From Candidatus Brevefilum sp. (GTDB lineage: Bacteria; Chloroflexota; Anaerolineae; Anaerolineales; Anaerolineaceae), in the NCBI GenBank assembly GCA_007119455.1, contig SKPR01000042.1:1-20145 (forward strand): a DNA stretch of 20,145 bases. The letters run 5' to 3'. Numbering within the stretch: position 1 is the stretch's first letter; every line of letters begins with the position of its first letter. The notes below the pieces were generated by a model, which made no database searches, was not told the origin of the DNA, and worked only from the letters and a program-made list of their open reading frames with translations. Shown in pieces: positions 1 through 7,996 of this stretch. The position numbers and the translations under genes were made by a program.

Positions 1-88
1 TATTACTGAGTTCGATAGTTTTAAGGTCTTTCGGTATGGATGGGGTGGGTAATAAGCCAGTCAGATTGGGTCCAGTATTTTTGGCCAT
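1..88 (-). CDS. 5' end of a gene downstream of nrdR, probably ribonucleotide reductase (partial)
   Basis: An open frame begins at ATG 88 and runs off the window edge after 29 codons. A good ribosome binding site (AAGGAG, 95-100) sits 6 bases before the ATG, and the gene starts 25 bases after the nrdR stop, so the two are probably cotranscribed. The visible protein starts MAKNTGPNL and ends at IELSN. NrdR regulates ribonucleotide reductases, and the phrase (I)ELSxNA is common near the N-terminus of class II (adenosylcobalamin-dependent) reductases. The reductase call is therefore an inference from position and a very short match. No catalytic residue lies within the window. Confidence 0.5.
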   Translation of the reverse strand, partial: MAKNTGPNLTGLLPTPSIPKDLKTIELSN

Positions 89-113
89 TTTAAACTCCTT
101 AATTTTCCAACTA

Positions 114-569
114 TTAAACTTCTTCTGACAAAAGGTGGTCAATTTCGTTGCGAATATCCTGAAGGTCATCAAGCTGTAAATACACAATCGCATACCGGAT
201 ATAGGCGATAAAATCCAGTTCTTTTAGACCAGACATGACCATGTCACCGACAATACGGGAAGATACTTCAGATTTTCCCTTCCGCTGTAAAGTCGATTCG
301 ATTTCTCCTGTCAATCTTTCGATATCAGCGCCAGACACAGGCCTTTTACCACAGGCGATCCGGATACCATGTGTGAGTTTGTCACGGTTGAAATCTTCTC
401 TGGTGCCATCCTGCTTAACCAAGAGGGGTGTGGCAAGGATGGCGCGTTCCAGGGTGCTGAAACGACCGTTACACGCCAGGCATTCACGTCGCCGGCGAAT
501 TCCACCCGGGGCATTCTTGGTCGTGTCGACGACCCTTGATTTTTCATTCTGGCAAAAAGGACAATGCAT
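114..569 (-). CDS. nrdR: Transcriptional repressor NrdR
   Basis: NrdR is the nucleotide-sensing repressor of ribonucleotide reductase genes. The 151-residue protein has the N-terminal zinc ribbon (C3, C6, C30, C33) with the basic RRRREC stretch between the cysteine pairs. An ATP-cone domain follows from about residue 46 to 136 and ends in the family's characteristic LDFIAYIRYAIVY-like segment. Length matches the family. The frame could be extended to a TTG at 584, but the GGAAGGG ribosome binding site lies inside that extension, 6 bases before ATG 569. The family also starts MHCPFC, so 569 is the start. A probable reductase gene follows 25 bases downstream. The upstream gap carries palindromic repeats that could be NrdR boxes, so autoregulation is plausible. 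Confidence 0.96.
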   Translation of the reverse strand: MHCPFCQNEKSRVVDTTKNAPGGIRRRRECLACNGRFSTLERAILATPLLVKQDGTREDFNRDKLTHGIRIACGKRPVSGADIERLTGEIESTLQRKGKSEVSSRIVGDMVMSGLKELDFIAYIRYAIVYLQLDDLQDIRNEIDHLLSEEV

Positions 570-611
570 AACAAACCCTTCCAAGTGAATATAAATACAG
601 GTTGCAATGAA

Positions 612-627
612 CCCCTAAATACAGGGG
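612..627. promoter_or_regulatory. NrdR-box-like palindrome between nrdR and the divergent small gene
   Basis: The 16 bases CCCCTAAATACAGGGG are a perfect inverted repeat (CCCCT/AGGGG) around a 6-base centre. The known NrdR box is a 16-bp palindrome, roughly acaCwAtATaTwGwgt. The core here (C-T-A-n-A-T-A-n-A-G) agrees at most conserved positions, but the outer bases differ. A second partial copy of the core, ATAAATACAG, lies at 591-600, 24 bases away and just upstream of the nrdR ribosome binding site. NrdR usually binds paired boxes. Binding here is inferred from similarity and from the adjacent nrdR gene. Confidence 0.5.
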
Positions 628-638
628 TGGGGTGTCTA

Positions 639-911
639 ATGCCCCCTACCCGTCAGGTAGAGTTTCATTTTAGCATAGGCCAGGGTTCTAATCAACACGA
701 GATTCGCATATCTTTCTTAAAATATGTCATTGGCAAACATATTTTAATGTTGGGCTGGGAAATGGACGTTATGATTGCCCTTGTTCCGGTAATGGGGAAA
801 TTTAAATCGTATTGTAACGACTCAGCATGCAAAGGACGATGGGGCTCCCAACCTTTATCAGCAGAACGACTTGAGCCGTTACTTAATTTTCTAATAGGTA
901 CCGTTAAGTAG
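639..911 (+). CDS. Possible small hypothetical protein divergent from nrdR
   Basis: An open frame of 90 codons starts at ATG 639 (MPPTRQVEF) and ends at TAG 911. The product is not recognised. It is mostly an alternating hydrophobic/polar sequence with a hydrophobic middle (residues about 29-52) and two cysteines five residues apart (CNDSAC), and it shows no clear export signal. Three things favour a real gene: it fills the gap between nrdR and ftsZ, it is followed within 20 bases by a strong hairpin terminator, and it shares its upstream region with nrdR through a palindromic site. The G-rich stretch before the ATG is only a weak ribosome binding site and no clear promoter was found. It could also be a chance open frame. 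Confidence 0.35.
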   Translation: MPPTRQVEFHFSIGQGSNQHEIRISFLKYVIGKHILMLGWEMDVMIALVPVMGKFKSYCNDSACKGRWGSQPLSAERLEPLLNFLIGTVK

Positions 912-928
912 AATTCTCAAAGATTAAA

Positions 929-960
929 TGAAAACACAGGTGAGATCACCTGTGTTTTCA
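929..960. terminator. Bidirectional intrinsic terminator
   Basis: A perfect 14-bp inverted repeat (arms 929-942 and 947-960, loop AGAT) has a GC-rich centre (ACAGGTG/CACCTGT) and AAAA/TTTT at the two outer ends, so each strand gives a hairpin followed by a short U tract. It lies 17 bases after the small plus-strand frame and about 165 bases after the ftsZ stop, which is where convergent transcripts would need to end. Confidence 0.75.
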
Positions 961-1124
961 AGCAAAGCCATATATTTAGAGACGGGGAGTCAGACCATCC
1001 CTAAATACAGGCTATTCCAGGGTGCGCCACAGCCATACCAGAATACCGGGCGCAATTCCAACCGTTATTTCAGGCATCGTTTGTTGAGGAGCATTATGAG
1101 AAGAGGGTCTCACAAAGCTTTTAT

Positions 1125-2282
1125 TCAGTTTTGATTGCGTTTTCGCAGAAACGCTGGCACATCCAGATCATCCGTATTGATCCGTGTTGGATACTCGTAG
1201 GCATCAACCTGATTTCGTGTTTCCAATGCTTCATCACCGTCATGATCCTCGTCAATCATCCGGGGTAAGGGATGTTGTTTAGGTAGCGAATTTTGACGGG
1301 ATTCTGCCTTTTGCAGGGATGCGTTGATGCTCTGTCCTTCAAATCCGGTAGCGATGACCGTTATTCTGAGGTTTTCGCCCATCTTTTCATCGATCACAGC
1401 ACCAAAAATTAGATTTACATCTGGATGGGCTGTTTCCTTGATGATTGCGGCTGCCTGGTTGACCTCAAAGAGTTTGAGACTTTCACCGCCCGTGACATTG
1501 AAGAGAATGCCTCGGGCACCATCGATGGTGACATCCAGCAACTGGTTGGAAATTGCCTGTTCAGCAGCCTTGAGTGCGCGATCCTCACCACTTGCCTGGC
1601 CAACTGCCATCAACGCAGCGCCGCCCTCAGACATGATGGTACGTACATCAGCGAAATCGAGATTGATCAGGCCAGGGATGGTGATCAATTCTGATATGCC
1701 CTGGATGCCCTGTCGTAGGACGTCATCTGCGACTTTGAACGCATCCTGCAAACCAGACCTTTTGTCCACAATCTGGAGCAATCTGTCATTAGGGATAATG
1801 ATTAAGGTGTCTGCATGCTCTTTCAACGCAGTTGTGCCTTGTTCAGCAGCCTTGGCTCGGTGAGTGCCTTCAAAAGTGAAAGGCCTTGTGACGACACCAA
1901 TGGTGAGCGCTCCGATTTCTTTGGCAATCTGGGCCACCACCGGCGCAGCGCCAGTTCCTGTACCGCCGCCCAGGCCAGCGGTCACGAAGACCATATCGCT
2001 GCCTTTTAATACCTCGTACATTTCTTCTGCTGATTCTTCAGCTGCTGCACGCCCGATCCGGGGGTCCCCGCCAGCACCGAGGCCGCGGGTGGATTTGTCG
2101 CCGATCCGCACACGGACCTTGGCCTTGGAAAACTGCAGGGCCTGGGCATCGGTGTTGACAGAGATAAATTCGATCCCGGTCAGACCTTCATCGATCATCC
2201 TGTTGACGGCATTACATCCGCCGCCTCCGAGGCCTACGACTTTGATTCTTGCAAATGACTCTGGTAGTAAATGTTTGTCCAT
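1125..2282 (-). CDS. ftsZ: Cell division protein FtsZ
   Basis: FtsZ is the tubulin-like GTPase that polymerises into the Z ring at midcell. The product (385 residues from this start) shows the glycine-rich GGGGCN loop near residue 20, the tubulin signature GGGTGTGAAP at about 105-114, and the catalytic T7 loop NLDFADV at about 207-213. After a variable linker of roughly 50 residues it ends in the conserved FtsA-binding peptide DDLDVPAFLRKR. Two adjacent ATGs exist. The GAGGAG site at 2289-2294 is 6 bases from ATG 2282 but only 3 from ATG 2285, so the second is preferred. It is the last gene of the dcw run, about 50 bases after ftsA, and the bidirectional terminator lies downstream. Confidence 0.98.
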   Translation of the reverse strand: MDKHLLPESFARIKVVGLGGGGCNAVNRMIDEGLTGIEFISVNTDAQALQFSKAKVRVRIGDKSTRGLGAGGDPRIGRAAAEESAEEMYEVLKGSDMVFVTAGLGGGTGTGAAPVVAQIAKEIGALTIGVVTRPFTFEGTHRAKAAEQGTTALKEHADTLIIIPNDRLLQIVDKRSGLQDAFKVADDVLRQGIQGISELITIPGLINLDFADVRTIMSEGGAALMAVGQASGEDRALKAAEQAISNQLLDVTIDGARGILFNVTGGESLKLFEVNQAAAIIKETAHPDVNLIFGAVIDEKMGENLRITVIATGFEGQSINASLQKAESRQNSLPKQHPLPRMIDEDHDGDEALETRNQVDAYEYPTRINTDDLDVPAFLRKRNQN

Positions 2283-2334
2283 CATAAACTCCTCTTTTTG
2301 ATGCTTGATTGACGATAAAATTTTGTAAATTATC

Positions 2335-3567
2335 TCAGGGCAACAAACGCCTGAGTAAATCCTTAAGTTGTTCAGTCCACATTTGGGGTTGTTTAGGCCC
2401 TCGACGATCGATGTATTGACTGGTGTTGCTCATTAATAAAGCCCATTCCAGCAGACCGACGCTGGTTGCGTAAGCGGGTGAATCGAGTTGGTCAGTCAGA
2501 CCAACCAGGTTCTGTGGTTTCGCTATCCGAGCGGGGAGGCCCATCACCTGAGAAGCCAACTGCCGGGAACCATTAATCTGGCTTGATCCGCCTGTGATCA
2601 CCACTCCCGCAGGTAAAAGGCCATCATATCCGGAGCGCCTGATCTCCTGCACAACCAGCTGAAAAATTTCTTCCATCCGGGCTTCAATTATGTTTGCCAG
2701 ATCTTCTCGCGCGATACGAGCGGGGGCGTCACCACCAAAACTTCTGACTGTAAATTGTTCCTCAGGGTTGACTCCGGATCTTAATGCATGGCCGAATTTC
2801 ATCTTGACATCTTCTGCCTGCGATATGGGGAGTCTCAACCCGTGGGCGATATCTGATGTGACATGATTTCCACCCACTGCCAGAACCATGGTATGCCAGA
2901 CATCACCATCAATATAGATAGCCATATCGGTGGTGCCGCCGCCGATATCAACCACTGCCACACCCATCTGGCGTTCTGTCTCTGAAAGAACCGCTTCACC
3001 AGATGCGAGAGGGTTGAGCACGAATTGAGAAACCTCAATACCGGATGAACCCACACATTGACGGAGGTTCTCAATTGCTGAAGCTGAGGCTGTGATGATA
3101 TGGGCTTCAACTTCCAGCCGGTAACCATGCATCCCAACCGGTGTGCGGATGCCGTCCTGCCCGTCGATAATGAAACTGCGCTGGATCACGTGTACAATTT
3201 CGCGATTATGAGGGATGGCAACTGCCTGGGCCGCATCCAGTGCACGGTCGATATCCTCAAGATCAACCACGCCTCCGGTGATACCCACCACACCCCGACT
3301 GTTAATCGATGAAACCTGTGAACCGGCCAGGCTAACCAGGGCCGCATTAATTTCAAAGCCAGATGTACGCTCGGCTTTTTCAACCGATCGGGAAACAGCC
3401 AGCGCAGCTGCATTGAGATCCACAACAGTCCCTTTACGAATCCCCTGGGATGGCTCAATTCCGACACCCAGGATGCGTAAATTGGCACCGTTTTCGACCC
3501 TGGCAACTAGGGTACAGATTTTGCTGGTTCCGATATCAATTCCGACAATTATTGGTTCATCCATCAT
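2335..3567 (-). CDS. ftsA: Cell division protein FtsA
   Basis: FtsA is the actin-like ATPase that tethers FtsZ filaments to the membrane. The 410-residue protein has the actin-fold phosphate 1 loop (GIDIGTSKICT, from residue 9), the phosphate 2 loop (VVDIGGGTTDMAIY, 205-218) and the adenosine motif (VITGGSSQ, 323-330). Residues 396-410 (WTEQLKDLLRRLLP) form an amphipathic C-terminal helix, the usual membrane-targeting sequence, placed after a proline-containing linker. The ATG overlaps the ftsQ stop by one base (TAATG), with GGAG 5 bases upstream, so the two are translationally coupled. A second ATG directly follows and cannot be excluded as the start. ftsZ follows, as in most bacteria. Confidence 0.97.
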   Translation of the reverse strand: MMDEPIIVGIDIGTSKICTLVARVENGANLRILGVGIEPSQGIRKGTVVDLNAAALAVSRSVEKAERTSGFEINAALVSLAGSQVSSINSRGVVGITGGVVDLEDIDRALDAAQAVAIPHNREIVHVIQRSFIIDGQDGIRTPVGMHGYRLEVEAHIITASASAIENLRQCVGSSGIEVSQFVLNPLASGEAVLSETERQMGVAVVDIGGGTTDMAIYIDGDVWHTMVLAVGGNHVTSDIAHGLRLPISQAEDVKMKFGHALRSGVNPEEQFTVRSFGGDAPARIAREDLANIIEARMEEIFQLVVQEIRRSGYDGLLPAGVVITGGSSQINGSRQLASQVMGLPARIAKPQNLVGLTDQLDSPAYATSVGLLEWALLMSNTSQYIDRRGPKQPQMWTEQLKDLLRRLLP

Positions 3568-4562
3568 TAATGCTCCAATCGGTAAAAGGGTGCGTGCATA
3601 AATTCAAGGCTGATCAACGCAGGCGTTACCTGGCGCTTTTCAAGTGCAGTCAGGATCGTCTCGTATTCTGCGAGCTTAATATCAATATTTGTGGTGTCCT
3701 TACCAAAATACACCAGCCAGCCATTTGGATCAATCCATCCCAAACCAAAACGCGGGTCATACTGTAATTCACTGCCTTCAGGTAGGAAATCTTCGAATGA
3801 AACAACCGCCTGGACAAAATCCGGTGTGGTTGTGGGGTAGGTAGGATTTTGTAATAACAACAATAACTCTTCTTCCTCTTGGGGCAGGTCTTGTGGAGGT
3901 CCTGGGGGATTTCCACTTGCCAGCACCCGCAACTGAACCTCAGCCTCTCCCCGGATCGGGAACATGACCCCTTCCGTATCAATCCAAAGCAACGACTCAG
4001 GCTGCTCCCATAAAATGAGGGGTTGGCGTTCGACAACCCGGATCATGACAGAAGCCGGTAACCCCACCGTCACATTGACCCGGCTGAGACTTGGAAAGTT
4101 TTCCAGCACCTGTTCCTCAATTTCTGAAGGTCGGATGCTGATAATGGAATTTCCGGAAAGATCGGCTTGTGAGAGGATGGCCTCGCCGCCAAGCCGTTCA
4201 GCACCTTTCAAGTCGATGGTTTTGACTTGAAACATTTCCAAACCTGAGAGGCTGATCACAACCACAAGCGAGATGACGAATATTGCGCCAGAAACCAGTT
4301 GCCACCCAGGCTGGAATCGGGGAAGTCCGGGCAATTGGATTTCAGCGCCTTTGTTTTTAAGAGGAATGTGCATCCGGTTTTTCTTCCGGTTTACCACAGG
4401 AACCCGGGGGGTTGATCGACGTGTAACCGGGGCATTATTTTTCGTTTGCTTACGCGTGGCACTGGATCCCAATGGGGTTTTTGAGATCGGCTTGCGGGTT
4501 TGCTTCCTGCGGGCCCGCACTTTTTCAGCTCGTGACACCTGGTCGGATTGCCGTTTGGCCAT
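3567..4562 (-). CDS. ftsQ: Cell division protein FtsQ/DivIB
   Basis: FtsQ/DivIB is a bitopic membrane protein linking cytoplasmic and extracellytoplasmic divisome parts through FtsL and FtsB/DivIC. The 331-residue product has a very basic, Lys/Arg-rich cytoplasmic tail (about 1-85), one membrane segment (about 87-108, rich in Ile, Val and Leu), a POTRA-like domain (about 110-180, with VxVxxPxSVxIxVxERxP wording) and a beta-rich C-terminal domain. A Pro/Glu-rich stretch followed by a run of leucines interrupts the C-terminal domain near residue 210-230. The frame continues upstream to a TTG at 4625, but that would run 60 bases into ddl. ATG 4562 has GAGG 5 bases before it and begins one base after the ddl stop. 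Confidence 0.92.
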   Translation of the reverse strand: MAKRQSDQVSRAEKVRARRKQTRKPISKTPLGSSATRKQTKNNAPVTRRSTPRVPVVNRKKNRMHIPLKNKGAEIQLPGLPRFQPGWQLVSGAIFVISLVVVISLSGLEMFQVKTIDLKGAERLGGEAILSQADLSGNSIISIRPSEIEEQVLENFPSLSRVNVTVGLPASVMIRVVERQPLILWEQPESLLWIDTEGVMFPIRGEAEVQLRVLASGNPPGPPQDLPQEEEELLLLLQNPTYPTTTPDFVQAVVSFEDFLPEGSELQYDPRFGLGWIDPNGWLVYFGKDTTNIDIKLAEYETILTALEKRQVTPALISLEFMHAPFYRLEH

Positions 4563-4563
4563 A

Positions 4564-5667
4564 TCAGCCTCGATACTCTCTTTCTGTTTTATCTCGCTGT
4601 GCTTTTCTTTCGAGCGCCAGGGCAATTAATGTCTCGATTAACGCACTGTAGGACATACCTGAAGCCTGCCAGAGTTTGGGATACATACTGATTTTGGTAA
4701 ATCCCGGGATGGTGTTGATTTCATTGAGGAAGATTTCTCCACTGGCCCGATCAAGTAAAAAATCAACCCGTGCCATACCCGCACAGTCAGTTGCTTTATA
4801 GGCTTTGATGGCCAGGCTTTGCATCTGAGTCACGTGTTCAACGGGTAAGTCAGCGGGTATCAGCAACTCAGCCGTATCATTGATATATTTTTCAGAATAG
4901 GTGTAAAAGATATCCTTGGGGATGATCTCCCCTGGCACTGACGCTTCAGGGTTTTCATTGCCAAGAATACTGATTTCAATTTCGCGGGCATCGCCAATGC
5001 CCTTTTCAACCACAATTCGACGGTCATAAAGCGCCGCTTGCATCAGGCCTTCCATCAGGTCACTGCGGCTGGTGCATTTACTGATCCCGACAGATGAACC
5101 CAGGTTGGCCGGTTTGGTAAACAGGGGATAGTCCCCTATCGCTTCAGCCAGTTGAAGGCATTCATCCAGGTCCGTTTCAATCTGGGTGCGGTTGAGGACT
5201 TTATAGGCCAGGGTCGGGATTTGATGGGTGATCATCACATCCTTGAACAGTCCTTTATCCATACAGACTGATGATCCGAGAACACCGGCACCGACATAAG
5301 CGATATCTGCCAGTTCGAGCAGGCCCTGTAAGGTCCCATCTTCACTGTAGGTACCGTGCATAACCGGGAAGACAACGTCGAGCTTGGCATAGAGATTCAT
5401 TTCGCCATTTTTCCGGGTGTATATTCCTGGGTTTTGAGGCGAGGGTAATAGAAAAGCCGGTGTGAGATCATCAAAGCGTTCCTGTTGGAGTTTGGATAAC
5501 AAGTTCTCGCCAACGAACCACTCTCCCTGGCGTGTGATTCCAATTTCAACCACCTCGAACTTCTCCGGGTTGATGACCGATATTACTGAACGCGCGGACA
5601 TCAGTGAGACATCATGCTCACCGGATCTTCCACCAAACATTACACCAAGTTTCAATTTATCCTTCAT
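4564..5667 (-). CDS. ddl: D-alanine--D-alanine ligase
   Basis: Ddl joins two D-alanines with ATP to give the dipeptide that MurF adds to the stem peptide. The 367-residue ATP-grasp protein shows the N-terminal GGRSGEHDVS motif (12-21), HGTYSEDGTLQG (104-115), the ATP-binding TKPANLGSSVG (184-194) and the metal-binding end NEINTIPGFT (315-324). The omega-loop region has YTYSEKY, with tyrosine at 257 rather than the histidine of VanA-type D-Ala-D-Lac ligases. The expected product is therefore D-Ala-D-Ala, implying a vancomycin-sensitive type of precursor. The start overlaps the murB stop by one base (TAATG), and no strong ribosome binding site is seen, so coupling to murB is likely. Confidence 0.97.
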   Translation of the reverse strand: MKDKLKLGVMFGGRSGEHDVSLMSARSVISVINPEKFEVVEIGITRQGEWFVGENLLSKLQQERFDDLTPAFLLPSPQNPGIYTRKNGEMNLYAKLDVVFPVMHGTYSEDGTLQGLLELADIAYVGAGVLGSSVCMDKGLFKDVMITHQIPTLAYKVLNRTQIETDLDECLQLAEAIGDYPLFTKPANLGSSVGISKCTSRSDLMEGLMQAALYDRRIVVEKGIGDAREIEISILGNENPEASVPGEIIPKDIFYTYSEKYINDTAELLIPADLPVEHVTQMQSLAIKAYKATDCAGMARVDFLLDRASGEIFLNEINTIPGFTKISMYPKLWQASGMSYSALIETLIALALERKAQRDKTEREYRG

Positions 5668-6587
5668 TAATCAAATTTGCCTAGCACTTCAATTTCGGGT
5701 TCCAGAAGAATCCCGAATTTCTTGTTGACGGTTTCCCGGGCTAATTTCATCAGCTCCCAGATATCCTGAGCGGACGCCCCTTCCAGGTTAATCACAAAAT
5801 TGGCATGGATAGGGCTGATCATCGCACGTCCGATACGCCGTCCTTTCAGGCCAGCAGCGTCAATTAACCGGCCAGCATAATCGTCAACCGGATTCTTAAA
5901 CATCGATCCAATCGATGCACCAGGGGGTTGGGTTTCTTTGCGGTATTCCTGAAAGGCTTTGATTTTTTCCCAGGCTTCCTCCCGGCTCGAACGGGTCATG
6001 TTGAAAATGGCTGAAAGGATCACCACTGGCATCTTTTCACGTTTAAGGATGCTGCTGCGATACTGATAATCCAGCTTGTCAACCGGCCAATCTTCTATTC
6101 CTTTATTTTTGTGCAAGATTTTTGCCATTATCAAACTGTTTTTCATGTCACTGCCATGGGCGCCAGCATTTCCATAGACCGCACCACCGACCGTACCAGG
6201 AACTGGAGCAGCCCACTCCATTCCGCTGAGGCCTCTCAATGCAGATTGACGGGCGACCGTCCCTAAAATAGCACCCGATTCCGCATACACGGAGGGCATC
6301 TCTGATTTTGTGTCGATTTCGAGGTTGTGAGCCCGATTGTGGATGACGATTACATCCAGCCCTTGATCGCTGACCAGGATGTTCGAACCGCTGCCCATGA
6401 CGATGAATGGGGTTGAAACGTCCCACAGTGTTTGAGCCGCTTTAACCAGATCTTCCAGGGTATGCACAGAAATCAGGGCAGGAACATGGCCGCCAACCCT
6501 GGCAGTTGTGTAATTGGCCATGCTAACATGCTCATGTAAGTTTGCGCCAAAGGCTGTTCTGAGTTTATCAAAAGGGATCTCTGCCAT
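5667..6587 (-). CDS. murB: UDP-N-acetylenolpyruvoylglucosamine reductase MurB
   Basis: MurB is the FAD enzyme that reduces UDP-GlcNAc-enolpyruvate to UDP-MurNAc with NADPH. The 306-residue product has the FAD-binding segments MGSGSNILVSDQGL (64-77) and AAPVPGTVGGAVYGNAGA (126-143), the YRSS motif with Arg177, the catalytic serine in GSMFKNP (Ser228) and a C-terminal acidic residue in LEPEIEVLG (Glu298). Its short length and SMFKNP wording fit the type II family, which lacks the extra loop of the E. coli enzyme. AAGGA lies 8 bases before the ATG and overlaps the murC stop. It is placed between murC and ddl, as in many Gram-positive-type and Chloroflexota clusters. Confidence 0.97.
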   Translation of the reverse strand: MAEIPFDKLRTAFGANLHEHVSMANYTTARVGGHVPALISVHTLEDLVKAAQTLWDVSTPFIVMGSGSNILVSDQGLDVIVIHNRAHNLEIDTKSEMPSVYAESGAILGTVARQSALRGLSGMEWAAPVPGTVGGAVYGNAGAHGSDMKNSLIMAKILHKNKGIEDWPVDKLDYQYRSSILKREKMPVVILSAIFNMTRSSREEAWEKIKAFQEYRKETQPPGASIGSMFKNPVDDYAGRLIDAAGLKGRRIGRAMISPIHANFVINLEGASAQDIWELMKLARETVNKKFGILLEPEIEVLGKFD

Positions 6588-6598
6588 TGTTTTAATCC

Positions 6599-7996
6599 TT
6601 ACGCGTGCCTTTCCCGTTTCCTTAAGCCTGAGAGAACGGTCTGGCTGATCTGGGTGGCGTCGCCTGCTGAAAACACAATTGCGATATCACCGGGTGAAAG
6701 ATTTGCCAATAAAAATGAAGATGCCGTATCGAAATCATCCATATAGACACCTTTATGACCGGGAAGTTTCTGGGCTATGACTTCTGATGTATAACCCGGA
6801 CTTTCTTCTCGGGCTGCGTAAACTTTAAGAACAACCACAGAATCCGCCAGATCCAGAGCTTCAATAAAGGCGGGTTCAAGTTTTTTGGTACGCGAGTAGG
6901 TGTGGGGTTCCCAGATCGCCCAGATTTTCTGCCCGGGGTAGCGACTGCGGGCTGCTTTGAGTGTTGCAGCAATTTCTGTAGAGTGGTGCCCATAATCATC
7001 AATAACTGTGACACCGTTGGCTGTTCCTATGACTTCAAATCGTCTTCCAGCACCGGTGAAATGGGTCAATGCATCGATCGCTTCTTTGATCGGTAAACCT
7101 AACTGATGAATGGCACCCAGAGCTGCTGTTGCGTTAAGCACATTATGCTGCCCTGGTATGCGCAGACTGGCCTGGCCAATTTTGTGATGTGCTTCTCCGC
7201 TTTCTGGATCTCTAAACAACAGGTCGAATTCAGGCAAACCAACTTCGTTGTTTTGGAGCTCATCAGCCAGGTAATGGGCTTGATTGGATGTGCCATAACT
7301 CAACATTGTGAAATCCACATCATCCATTTCTTGCATGAGATCATGGGTTGCCGGGTCGTCGAGGCAGAGCAGGGCCACACCATCCGCTCTGACTCTTTCA
7401 AGAAAGGCTTTGAAGGCAGCCCGGTAATCTGCTTCCGTTGGGAAGCAATCGGGGTGATCGTGTTCAATATTGGTGATTATGGCGATTTTCGGGGCCAATC
7501 CGAGGAACATATGGTCGTATTCATCAGCTTCAATCGCAAAGTAAAGTCCGGTGCCAGCCCGAGCGTTACAATCGAGCTGATTGACAACACCACCGGCAAT
7601 AAAACTTGGGTCCAGGCCGAGCCTATCAAGCATCCAGATGATCATGGCCGTGGTCGTTGTTTTTCCGTGACTGCCAGCAACCGCCAGGGTGTCTTTATCT
7701 TGCGTGAGATCTTTAAGGAATTCCGATCGCTTCAAAACCGGGATGCCCTCGGCTTTAGCTGCGATCACCTCTGGATTATCATCCGGGATGGCTGAGGATC
7801 GGATCACAAGATCAGCGCCAGCGACCTGTTCAGCGGCATGGCCGAGATAAGTTTTTGCCCCGGCTGCGGTGATGGCTTTGAACAACGGCGAAGCAACCCG
7901 GTCAGAACCGCTGACCGCGTGACCGTTTTCAAGTAAAACCCGGGCAATGGCAGAAAGTCCTGTGCCGCCAATGCCAATTAAATGAATCTTTTTCAT
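6599..7996 (-). CDS. murC: UDP-N-acetylmuramate--L-alanine ligase MurC
   Basis: MurC adds L-alanine to UDP-MurNAc, the first amino acid of the stem peptide. The 465-residue product starts with a Rossmann-type IHLIGIGGTGLSA motif, has the ATP loop GSHGKTTTT at about 108-116 and the central-domain EADEYD and ITNIEHDH motifs, and ends in a typical ligase third domain with DDYGHHSTEI and FSAGD. The frame remains open upstream to 8068, but that extension is Cys-rich, unlike the family, and would lie inside the preceding gene. ATG 7996 gives the family N-terminus MKKIHLIGIGG and overlaps the preceding stop (TGATG). The ribosome binding site is weak, so reinitiation after the CvpA-like gene is likely. 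Confidence 0.98.
   Translation of the reverse strand: MKKIHLIGIGGTGLSAIARVLLENGHAVSGSDRVASPLFKAITAAGAKTYLGHAAEQVAGADLVIRSSAIPDDNPEVIAAKAEGIPVLKRSEFLKDLTQDKDTLAVAGSHGKTTTTAMIIWMLDRLGLDPSFIAGGVVNQLDCNARAGTGLYFAIEADEYDHMFLGLAPKIAIITNIEHDHPDCFPTEADYRAAFKAFLERVRADGVALLCLDDPATHDLMQEMDDVDFTMLSYGTSNQAHYLADELQNNEVGLPEFDLLFRDPESGEAHHKIGQASLRIPGQHNVLNATAALGAIHQLGLPIKEAIDALTHFTGAGRRFEVIGTANGVTVIDDYGHHSTEIAATLKAARSRYPGQKIWAIWEPHTYSRTKKLEPAFIEALDLADSVVVLKVYAAREESPGYTSEVIAQKLPGHKGVYMDDFDTASSFLLANLSPGDIAIVFSAGDATQISQTVLSGLRKRERHA

Noticed and set aside
1096..1134. 12-codon frame with a GAGGAG site 4 bases before its ATG
   Set aside because: It overlaps the ftsZ 3' end in antisense, no promoter is seen, and a site of this quality is expected by chance.
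4563..4625. Upstream TTG start of ftsQ inside ddl
   Set aside because: A clear GAGG site and ATG at 4562 follow the ddl stop, and the extension has no ribosome binding site.
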